A stretch of 10,865 bases of DNA, taken from positions 1 through 10,865 of the forward strand of contig BQMV01000031.1 in the NCBI GenBank assembly GCA_022181005.1, read 5' to 3'. Shown one piece after another: positions 1-5,601 of this stretch. Every line of letters begins with the position of its first letter. Positions within the stretch are counted from its first letter, which is position 1. The notes under the pieces were generated by a model. It was not told the DNA's origin. It made no database searches and was given only the letters and a program-made list of their open reading frames with translations. The translations under genes and the position numbers were made by a program. This DNA is from Anaerolineaceae bacterium. Its GTDB lineage: Bacteria; Chloroflexota; Anaerolineae; Anaerolineales; Villigracilaceae.

Positions 1-299
1 CCCGCGGTAAGAAGAAAGAGAAGCGCGGCTAGGATGACCTTTGCCGTTGCGTTCGGCGCATAGCCTTCGTAGTTTTTGATGTTGTCCATCACGCCGGTGA
101 TCCCGGCGACAACAACGCTGATCGTCGCGAGGACCATGTTGGCGAACGAGGCTTGTTCGAGCGTTGCGTTGTTCTTCCACCATGCGAGCAGAACGAACAA
201 GAACGCCGCACCGGTGAGCGCGATGGGAAAGTGTACGATCATCGGATGCGTAGGATGAATTTGCGTAACGACCGTGAGGAAGCGGTTGATGAAGTCCAT
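1..299 (-). CDS. DUF2231-like integral membrane protein, partial (N-terminal 99 residues)
   Basis: This reading frame is open from an ATG at 299 to the window edge, so the C-terminus is missing. The visible protein has an N-terminal motif HPTHPMIVHFPIALTG (residues 15-30), the hallmark of the DUF2231 family of small membrane proteins of unknown function. Three hydrophobic stretches fit membrane helices, at about residues 21-40, 54-70 and 87-99. The start is supported by an AAGGAG ribosome-binding site at 310..305, five bases upstream of the ATG. It has its own intergenic space upstream, and the neighbouring ligase gene has a terminator in between, so it is probably transcribed separately. Related DUF2231 proteins sometimes neighbour redox or cytochrome genes, but no such gene is visible here, so no function is proposed. 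The family call comes from the motif only. Confidence 0.72.
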   Translation of the reverse strand, partial: MDFINRFLTVVTQIHPTHPMIVHFPIALTGAAFLFVLLAWWKNNATLEQASFANMVLATISVVVAGITGVMDNIKNYEGYAPNATAKVILAALLFLLTA

Positions 300-304
300 G
301 GTTT

Positions 305-310
305 CTCCTT
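305..310 (-). promoter_or_regulatory. ribosome-binding site of the DUF2231-like gene
   Basis: AAGGAG on the minus strand, five bases from the ATG at 299. It supports a start for a gene that is cut by the window edge. Confidence 0.8.
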
Positions 311-339
311 GGCGCTTTACTTGGTTGTCAGATTGCAAG

Positions 340-345
340 ATGATA
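340..345 (-). promoter_or_regulatory. possible -10 element for the DUF2231-like gene
   Basis: TATCAT reads on the minus strand here, about 40 bases before the start codon. The same hexamer serves as -10 in both stronger promoters of the 1.5-1.7 kb region. No good -35 hexamer lies 16-18 bases upstream, so this is a weak call. Confidence 0.3.
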
Positions 346-389
346 CCTTTTATTACCCGGCTATGGCTGAGAGTTTATTAATTTTTTTA

Positions 390-429
390 TGAAAACAAAA
401 AAGCGGACAGCAGTTTCGCTATCCGCTTT
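390..429 (-). terminator. Rho-independent terminator after the ATP-grasp ligase
   Basis: An 8 bp perfect stem (400-407 with 422-429) continues, after one C-A mismatch, for three more pairs (409-411 with 418-420) around a six-base loop. On the minus strand it is followed by a T-rich tract (TTTTTTGTTTT) at 402..391. It lies 17 bases past the ligase stop codon and is oriented to end that transcript before the DUF2231-like gene. Confidence 0.88.
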
Positions 430-446
430 CGAGAGGTTTTGAAGCG

Positions 447-1538
447 TCAATTTTTAGCTGGGAGCGGCAATTCGCGCGGCTCGACCATGCCCCAACGCGA
501 GGCGCCAAGGTAGAGGATATCGAGAATGAGATCCTCATAGCGAATCCCTTCCGCTTTGGCTTGCAAGCACAAGTCGCTGTAATCGGGCGTGAGCCCGGGC
601 AAGGTATTGATTTCCAGTAAGCGCGGGTTGCCTTCTTCATCTAAACGGATGTCGGTGCGCGAAATGTCTAACGCGCCGAGCAGTTGATGCGCGCGCACGG
701 CAAAATAGCGGAGTTTCTTCTCCAGTTCAGGTTCCACATCCGCAGGGCAGAAATATCCCGGCGCGCCCTCGTCGCCAATTTCTTTGGTTTTCGATGCGTT
801 GCTGTAAATATTCGGCGTGACCGAGCGAGCCATATCTAATTCAAGGATGGGAAAGCGATGGAAGCCGTCTTTGTCGTACCAATCGGGGTTGCGCGAAAAA
901 CGCTTAGCGTCGGCGCGCCCCATCACGCCGACCGTGAACTCGCGCCCGGGCAAGAAAACCTCCACCAGCGCCGGCTGCTGATAGGTATTGATAATGTATT
1001 GAGCGCGTTCGCGCAATTCCGATTCTGTATTGACGATGGCTTTTGTGTCTACGCCCATGCCGGTGCCTTCGCGCGCAGGTTTGACGAAGAGCGGATATTT
1101 CAATTCGGGTCGCAACGACTCGTTGCCAATGACAAATTCCTGAAAAGGGGCGACGGGCAGCCGTCGGTCGCGCCAGATGCGCTTCGTCAAAGTTTTATCG
1201 AGCGAAATTGCGTTCGTTAATACGCGCGAACCGGTATATGGAATGCCGAGCATCTCGAGCAGCGCCGGCGTTTGCGCCTCGCGCGCGTCTCCGCCGAGTC
1301 CTTCGGCGATGTTAAAACAGATATCGGGTTGATATTCGCGCAATGCAAGAGGCAGATTTCGGTCGGCTTGGATAAATTCGGTTTTATGACCGTCGGTCTC
1401 GATAGCGGCGCGCAACGAGTTGACCGTTTCAATGTGGTCGAAGTCGGCGAAAGCATCCGGCGGGACGCCTTCTGGTTTGGGCAATAGATCGTCTTTGATG
1501 TTGGCAAGGACGGCGACTTTCCAGTAACGCTTTAGCAT
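447..1538 (-). CDS. ATP-grasp ligase, D-alanine--D-alanine ligase superfamily
   Basis: A 363-residue cytoplasmic ATP-grasp enzyme. These form an amide bond through an acyl-phosphate made with ATP. Family motifs in order: FNIAEGL...REAQ at 75-89; LGIPYTGS (97-104) before LDKTLTKR (113-120), as in Ddl proteins; an ATP-binding lysine and glycine-rich loop at FVKPAREGTGMGV (151-163); E200 in LPGREFTVGV; and the metal-binding set D296, E309 and N311 in TDIRLD and LLEINTLPGLT. The C-terminal AEGIRYEDLI resembles the end of Ddl. The N-terminal domain lacks the HEVSL-type motif whose glutamate contacts the first D-Ala in classical Ddl, so the true substrate may be another amino acid or peptide. The start is fixed by AAGGAG at 1553..1548, nine bases upstream. 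It is divergent from an MreB-like gene and ends in its own terminator, so it is probably monocistronic. Confidence 0.85.
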   Translation of the reverse strand: MLKRYWKVAVLANIKDDLLPKPEGVPPDAFADFDHIETVNSLRAAIETDGHKTEFIQADRNLPLALREYQPDICFNIAEGLGGDAREAQTPALLEMLGIPYTGSRVLTNAISLDKTLTKRIWRDRRLPVAPFQEFVIGNESLRPELKYPLFVKPAREGTGMGVDTKAIVNTESELRERAQYIINTYQQPALVEVFLPGREFTVGVMGRADAKRFSRNPDWYDKDGFHRFPILELDMARSVTPNIYSNASKTKEIGDEGAPGYFCPADVEPELEKKLRYFAVRAHQLLGALDISRTDIRLDEEGNPRLLEINTLPGLTPDYSDLCLQAKAEGIRYEDLILDILYLGASRWGMVEPRELPLPAKN

Positions 1539-1547
1539 AGTTTGAAT

Positions 1548-1553
1548 CTCCTT
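1548..1553 (-). promoter_or_regulatory. ribosome-binding site of the ATP-grasp ligase
   Basis: AAGGAG on the minus strand, nine bases before the ATG at 1538. It fixes the chosen start. Confidence 0.8.
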
Positions 1554-1580
1554 TGTGATTCAAATAATCTACTCGCGTCA

Positions 1581-1608
1581 ATGATAGCGTAATCTTGAAG
1601 GATGACAA
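1581..1608 (-). promoter_or_regulatory. sigma70-type promoter of the ATP-grasp ligase
   Basis: On the minus strand TTGTCA (1608..1603) and TATCAT (1586..1581) each match five of six consensus bases and are separated by 16 bases. Transcription would start near 1574, giving a leader of about 36 bases that carries the AAGGAG ribosome-binding site. Confidence 0.65.
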
Positions 1609-1662
1609 GGGTGTTGGCGATCGAATGCGCTTTGCGACGGCGCGCAGTGCGTTTTCACTCGC

Positions 1663-1691
1663 TAGACAGCGCCCTGTCTTTCAGGTATCAT
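1663..1691 (+). promoter_or_regulatory. sigma70-type promoter of the MreB-like gene
   Basis: TAGACA (1663-1668) and TATCAT (1686-1691) each match five of six consensus bases with an ideal 17-base spacer. A transcript start near 1698 lies downstream of the upstream in-frame ATGs at 1602 and 1695, which supports translation from the ATG at 1737. Confidence 0.65.
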
Positions 1692-1736
1692 CGGATGGTT
1701 TACCGCATTTACGGTACGGGAAAGAGACATTTGCGA

Positions 1737-2744
1737 ATGGCGTTATTTTCAAAAGATTTAGGCATAGACCTAGGGACGATGTTTACCCGCTTGGCGGATG
1801 CGACTCAGGTGCTTGTACAGCAACCCACCATCGTCGCGATCGAAGCGGACGAACAGAAAATGGTTGCGGTGGGGCAGGAAGCGTTAGATATGTATGGACG
1901 CGTGCCGGAGAGCATTGAAGTGGCGCGTCCGCTGAAGAACGGGGTGATCGCCGATTATGAAATTACAGAAACTCTGTTGGCATATCTGATTCGTCAAGTA
2001 AGCGGCAGTATGCGCCTTATCCGCCCGCGTTCGATGGTTTCCGTCCCATATAGCGTAACCAGCGTAGAACGACGCGCAGTGTACGAAGCGATTCTAGAGG
2101 CAGGCAGCCGCGAAGCGCATCTGATTCAACAGCCGCTTGCCGCGGCGCTTGGCATTGATCTTCCCATTGGCTCGCCTTCGGGGAATATGGTGATCTGTCT
2201 GGGCGGCGGGTGTACCGAAGCGGCGGTCATGGCGATGTATGGCATCGTTTCCGCCGAAACGTTGCGATCGGGCGGCTTGGATTTTGACGACGCGATCATC
2301 AACTATGTGCGCCGAAAATATGGCGTGAGTATTGGACAGGCGACTGCCGAACAGCTTAAGACGCGCATAGGCGCGGCGGTTCCGCAAGATATCGAAAACA
2401 GTATGGAAGTGCAGGGACAAGATCAAGTTACCGGCTTGCCGCGTCCGGTTACATTGACGACCGGCGAAATTGTCGAGGCTTTGCAAGACCCGCTTAAATC
2501 TGTCGTGGAGACTGGGCGTCGCGTGTTAGAGAAGACCCCGCCAGAGCTGGTCGCAGATATTATTGATCGCGGCGTAGCTTTGTGCGGCGGCGGCGCGCTC
2601 TTGCGCGGCATTGACAAACTATTGACGAAATCGCTTGGGATTCCCGCCTATCTTGTGGACTCGCCGCTGACCTGCGTGGTTGAAGGCACGGTGAAGGCGT
2701 TGCCTATGTACAATATTTTGCGGCGAAGTTTGCCGCAAGTGTGA
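1737..2744 (+). CDS. MreB-like actin homolog with altered ATP site
   Basis: A 335-residue protein of the MreB branch of the actin superfamily, which forms membrane-associated filaments guiding cell-wall synthesis. The frame opens at 1602, but the ATG at 1737 gives the typical MreB beginning (MALFSKDLGIDLGT) and lies downstream of the predicted promoter. Landmarks: phosphate-1 loop at 7-14; ARPLKNGVIADYEITE (63-78), nearly canonical; VSVPYSVTSVERRAV (101-115); phosphate-2 loop at 151-161; and adenosine motif LCGGGALLRGIDKL (282-295). Key residues differ. The usual LIEEPMAAA reads LIQQPLAAA, with Q131-Q132 replacing the Glu pair that includes the catalytic residue (E143 in E. coli). The usual VVDIGGGTT reads VICLGGGCT, with C154 replacing the conserved Asp (E. 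coli D165). The usual GTANTL is GTMFTRL. It is therefore probably a paralog that hydrolyses ATP poorly or not at all, not the main MreB. The upstream ribosome-binding site is weak (AAGAGA). Length is normal for the family. Confidence 0.85.
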   Translation: MALFSKDLGIDLGTMFTRLADATQVLVQQPTIVAIEADEQKMVAVGQEALDMYGRVPESIEVARPLKNGVIADYEITETLLAYLIRQVSGSMRLIRPRSMVSVPYSVTSVERRAVYEAILEAGSREAHLIQQPLAAALGIDLPIGSPSGNMVICLGGGCTEAAVMAMYGIVSAETLRSGGLDFDDAIINYVRRKYGVSIGQATAEQLKTRIGAAVPQDIENSMEVQGQDQVTGLPRPVTLTTGEIVEALQDPLKSVVETGRRVLEKTPPELVADIIDRGVALCGGGALLRGIDKLLTKSLGIPAYLVDSPLTCVVEGTVKALPMYNILRRSLPQV

Positions 2745-2745
2745 G

Positions 2746-2774
2746 AAAAACGGCCGCGCATGACGCGACCGTTT
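2746..2774 (-). terminator. bidirectional hairpin terminator between the mreB-like gene and upp
   Basis: A stem pairs AAACGG (2748-2753) with CCGTTT (2769-2774) and, after one mismatch, CGCG (2755-2758) with CGCG (2764-2767) around a five-base loop. On the minus strand it ends in five T residues, serving upp. On the plus strand only three T residues follow, so termination of the MreB-like transcript would be weaker. It starts two bases after the MreB-like stop codon. Confidence 0.7.
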
Positions 2775-2789
2775 GCATATGAGCGTCTG

Positions 2790-3416
2790 TTATCCTGTTC
2801 CAAATTGACGATCGCCTGCGTCGCCTAAGCCTGGCACAATGTACGCATGTTCGTTGAGGCGATCATCAATCGCGCCGATGTAAATATCAACATCGGGATG
2901 AGCGGTTTGCATCGCCTTGACGCCCTCTGGCGCGGCGATCAGACCGACGAACTTGATCTTCTTTACGCCCCAACGTTTCAATACGTCTGTAGTGGCAGTG
3001 GCAGAACCGCCGGTGGCGAGCATGGGATCGAGGATCAAGCAGACGGACACAGTCGGTTCGGTGGGGAGTTTATTGTAATATTCTACCGGGCGGAGCGTAT
3101 GTTCATCGCGATATAAGCCGATATGCCATACCTCGGCGCTGGGCATTAATTCCCACATGCCTTCGACCATTCCCAACCCGGCGCGCAGAATAGGCACCAG
3201 CCCGATCTTTTCTTTGAGTTCAGAGCCGACCATCGTTTCGAGCGGAGTTTCCAATTCGCGCGGCACGACCGCTAGATCTGCCGTTGCTTCGTAGGCAAGC
3301 AGCGCTGTGATCTCGCGCACGAACTCGCGAAACTTCTTCGGTTCGGTATGTTTATCGCGCAGGCGCGAGAGTTTGTGGGCAACCAGCGGGTGTTTGGATG
3401 CGTAAACGTTGGACAT
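2790..3416 (-). CDS. upp: uracil phosphoribosyltransferase
   Basis: A 208-residue enzyme, the standard length of the family. It salvages uracil by joining it to PRPP to give UMP and pyrophosphate in the cytoplasm. The PRPP-binding loop is LILDPMLATGGSA (127-139). The C-terminal uracil-binding signature YIVPGLGDAGDRQFGT (192-207) is intact, and the mid-protein LVPILRAGLGM (73-83) and GLYRDEHTLRPVEYY (100-114) are characteristic. No key residue appears lost, so it should be active. The start is supported by GAGGAG at 3428..3423, six bases upstream of the ATG. It converges with the MreB-like gene and is divergent from the exporter operon; no other pyrimidine gene is nearby. Confidence 0.97.
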   Translation of the reverse strand: MSNVYASKHPLVAHKLSRLRDKHTEPKKFREFVREITALLAYEATADLAVVPRELETPLETMVGSELKEKIGLVPILRAGLGMVEGMWELMPSAEVWHIGLYRDEHTLRPVEYYNKLPTEPTVSVCLILDPMLATGGSATATTDVLKRWGVKKIKFVGLIAAPEGVKAMQTAHPDVDIYIGAIDDRLNEHAYIVPGLGDAGDRQFGTG

Positions 3417-3422
3417 AAATTT

Positions 3423-3428
3423 CTCCTC
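3423..3428 (-). promoter_or_regulatory. ribosome-binding site of upp
   Basis: GAGGAG on the minus strand, six bases before the upp ATG at 3416. Confidence 0.8.
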
Positions 3429-3522
3429 GAAATTGGATTATTCGATTTTAACCTAAAATCTTTCTTTACTGCGAACTGCGCTTGCGCTTGTTTATGTTTT
3501 CCTGAGTTTCTGATTAGGAAAT

Positions 3523-3551
3523 TTTTCACAAGTAGGTGGAAAAGGTACAAT
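3523..3551 (+). promoter_or_regulatory. candidate promoter of the ABC exporter operon
   Basis: TTTTCA (3523-3528, four of six) and TACAAT (3546-3551, five of six) are spaced by 17 bases. A start near 3558 would give a leader of about 70 bases before the first ATPase gene. It is the best candidate in the gap between upp and the operon; the -35 is weak. Confidence 0.5.
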
Positions 3552-3628
3552 ACTCTAAGAAGTTCCCTTGGGGAGATTTCGGGCTATTTTGTACAGGCTG
3601 GGAAATTTCTCCGCGTATGTAGGTAGGT

Positions 3629-4417
3629 ATGATGACTGTTCAAACTCTAAATCAGCGCTTGATCGAGCTGCGCGATGTAAAAAAAATATACTCTACGGCG
3701 GCGGGCGATTTTGTCGCGCTAAAAGGCGTTAATTTACAAATTGGCGCGGGCGAATTCCTCGGCGTGGTGGGAAAGTCGGGCGCGGGAAAATCCACATTGT
3801 TGAATATGATCACGGGCGTGGATCGTCTTACGCGCGGCGAAGTGATCGTGAATAACGGCGAAGCGGTTTCGATTCACGCTATGGCGGAAGATGAAATTTC
3901 TAGATGGCGCGGGCGAAACCTTGGCGTGATCTTTCAGTCGTTTAAACTGTTGCCTATGCTGACGCTGGTAGAGAATATCACCTTATCTATGGATTTATGC
4001 GGCAATTTTAGCCCGAAGCGTTCGCGTCAACGCGCGCTTGAACTGCTGCGGCTGGTTGAGATCGAAGAACACGCCGATAAACTTCCCGCGCTGATCTCGG
4101 GCGGGCAACAGCAGCGCGTCGCGATTGCGCGCGCGTTGGCGAACGATCCGCCGATTCTAGTAGCGGACGAGCCGACGGGCAGCCTTGACTCGGTCACAGC
4201 GGATCATATCTTCGATCTTTTTCAACGCTTGGTGATGGAACAGGGTAAGACGATCGTGATGGTGACGCATGATCAATCATTGGCGGCGCGCTTCTCGCGC
4301 ACGCTGAGCATTATAGACGGGGAAGTGGGAGAGTTTCCACCGCAGACCGATGTGAAGTCTGAAGATGAAGCGGTCGCGCCGCCCAAATGGCGATTCCCGT
4401 GGAGACGACGGAAATGA
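3629..4417 (+). CDS. ABC transporter ATP-binding protein, MacB/LolD type (canonical)
   Basis: A 262-residue nucleotide-binding domain that hydrolyses ATP to drive a FtsX-type permease from the cytoplasmic side. All motifs are intact: Walker A GKSGAGKST (48-56), Q-loop Q103, signature ISGGQQQRVAIARAL (156-170), Walker B ILVADEPTG (176-184) with catalytic E181, D-loop SLD (185-187) and H-loop H214. The close match to the LolD/MacB group fits its FtsX-domain partner two genes downstream. The last 30 residues form a charged tail ending in a basic, tryptophan-containing patch (WRFPWRRRK). A second ATG at 3632 follows directly. The nearby ribosome-binding sequence is a doubled TAGG (3620-3627), and 3632 would have the better spacing, so the start is uncertain by one residue. 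The stop overlaps the next start in an ATGA, which implies coupling. Confidence 0.93.
   Translation: MMTVQTLNQRLIELRDVKKIYSTAAGDFVALKGVNLQIGAGEFLGVVGKSGAGKSTLLNMITGVDRLTRGEVIVNNGEAVSIHAMAEDEISRWRGRNLGVIFQSFKLLPMLTLVENITLSMDLCGNFSPKRSRQRALELLRLVEIEEHADKLPALISGGQQQRVAIARALANDPPILVADEPTGSLDSVTADHIFDLFQRLVMEQGKTIVMVTHDQSLAARFSRTLSIIDGEVGEFPPQTDVKSEDEAVAPPKWRFPWRRRK
4401..4404 (+). promoter_or_regulatory. ribosome-binding site deciding the start of the second ATPase
   Basis: GGAG lies nine bases before the ATG at 4414, inside the end of the previous gene. Together with the ATGA overlap it favours 4414 over the upstream in-frame ATG at 4387. Confidence 0.6.
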
Positions 4418-5601
4418 GTCCGCGCCGAAAATCACGGGCGGTTTCCGCTCAACATGCGATGACGTCTGCCGAGGCGATGATTGACATGCATGGCGTCGTC
4501 AAAAGGTTTAAAAATGTAGCGGGCGAGTTTACTGTCCTTAAAGATATAAATCTGACGATCAAGCGCGGCGAGTTCGTTTCAATTGTTGGAAAATCGGGGA
4601 GCGGCAAATCCACGCTATTAAATATGATCACAGGCATTGACCATCCAACCGAGGGCAAGGTTGTCATTGACGGGGCTGACATCTATACCGGGGTGACAGA
4701 GAGTCAGCGTTCAAAGTGGCGCGGGCGCAATTTAGGCATTGTGTTTCAGTTTTTTCAATTGCTTCCTATGTTGACGTTGCTCGAAAACGCCATGTTGCCG
4801 ATGGATTACGCCGATATGTACGGCTTTGATGAACGTCCTGCGCGCGCAATGGAGATGTTGGAATTGGTCGGGCTTGAAGAGTTTGCGAATAAGCTGCCGC
4901 TGTTAGTTTCGACGGGACAACAACAACTTGCTGCAATTGCGCGCGCGTTGGCTTGCGATCCTCCGCTGTTGGTTGCCGATGAACCGACGGGCAACCTTGA
5001 TACCAAATCTGCAAGCACAATCATTGACTTGTTCGAAGAGTTGGCGCACCGCGGCAAAACGGTCGTTATGGTGACGCACGACCCTTCGCTGGCTTCGCGC
5101 GCCACACGCAATATTATTATCGCGGATGGCGAACTGATCAACGAAACGATCGCCAAATCTCTGCCGTGGCTTAGGCATCGTCATATGATGGAATTTACAA
5201 AACTGGCTGAAACGCGGATATATCCGCCCAAAGCCACGATCATTTCGCGCGAAGACCCAATCGAGAATTTCTTTATGATTCAGAAAGGCGAAGTGGAAGT
5301 GGTATTGTACGACCGTAAGAAAGATGAAACTGTCATCTCTCGATTGCAGCCGGGCGAGTTCTTCGGCGAAATGGAGTTATTGCGCGGCGGTAAAGCGTTG
5401 GCGAACGTCCGTGCGGGAGCGAGCGAGGCGGTTGAAACCTTGACGATTAAGCGCGAGGATTTCAAACGCGTCATGGATATTTCTCCGATCACTGCGGATG
5501 CGGTTGGCAAGATCGTCCAGCAACGACTGGAAGCGCGCCGCGCAATAGATAGCCGCACGGGGGGCTTCCTCGCGCGACTTCGGAAGAAGAGAAGCGTATG
5601 A
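4414..5601 (+). CDS. ABC ATPase with degenerate signature motif fused to a cyclic-nucleotide-binding-like domain
   Basis: A 395-residue two-domain protein. Residues 21-245 are a MacB/LolD-type ATPase related to the preceding gene: Walker A GKSGSGKST (59-67), Q112, Walker B LLVADEPTG (185-193) with E190, D-loop NLD (194-196) and H222. The signature is altered: VSTGQQQLAAIARAL (165-179) replaces LSGGQQQRVAIARAL, so the first glycine and the arginine are lost. Residues about 264-360 form a CNB domain of the CRP/PKA regulatory type with the cassette PGEFFGEMELL (313-323). The arginine that normally grips the cyclic phosphate aligns with A328, so cAMP or cGMP binding is unlikely. The C-terminus is basic. 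An in-frame ATG at 4387 exists, but 4414 overlaps the previous stop as ATGA and has a good ribosome-binding site. The stop overlaps the permease start in the same way. It probably pairs with the first ATPase, with the CNB domain as a regulatory or docking module. Confidence 0.88.
   Translation: MSPRRKSRAVSAQHAMTSAEAMIDMHGVVKRFKNVAGEFTVLKDINLTIKRGEFVSIVGKSGSGKSTLLNMITGIDHPTEGKVVIDGADIYTGVTESQRSKWRGRNLGIVFQFFQLLPMLTLLENAMLPMDYADMYGFDERPARAMEMLELVGLEEFANKLPLLVSTGQQQLAAIARALACDPPLLVADEPTGNLDTKSASTIIDLFEELAHRGKTVVMVTHDPSLASRATRNIIIADGELINETIAKSLPWLRHRHMMEFTKLAETRIYPPKATIISREDPIENFFMIQKGEVEVVLYDRKKDETVISRLQPGEFFGEMELLRGGKALANVRAGASEAVETLTIKREDFKRVMDISPITADAVGKIVQQRLEARRAIDSRTGGFLARLRKKRSV

Noticed and set aside
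1602..1736. N-terminal extension of the MreB-like protein by 45 residues
   Set aside because: It would start upstream of the predicted promoter -10, and the extension is arginine-rich and unlike MreB N-termini. The ATG at 1737 gives the family-typical start.
1595..1918. Plus-strand ORF of 107 codons overlapping the MreB-like gene start
   Set aside because: It spans the promoter region and overlaps the MreB-like gene in another frame, which has clear family motifs. No homology is recognised.
3421..3480. Possible upp promoter with -10 TAAAAT and -35 TTCGCA on the minus strand
   Set aside because: The spacer would be 18-19 bases and both hexamers are only partial matches in an AT-rich stretch, so I could not separate it from chance.
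3571..3612. Imperfect inverted repeat in the leader of the exporter operon (GGAGATTT with AAATTTCTCC)
   Set aside because: Only eight pairs with a two-base bulge and a long loop. It is too weak to call an operator or riboswitch.
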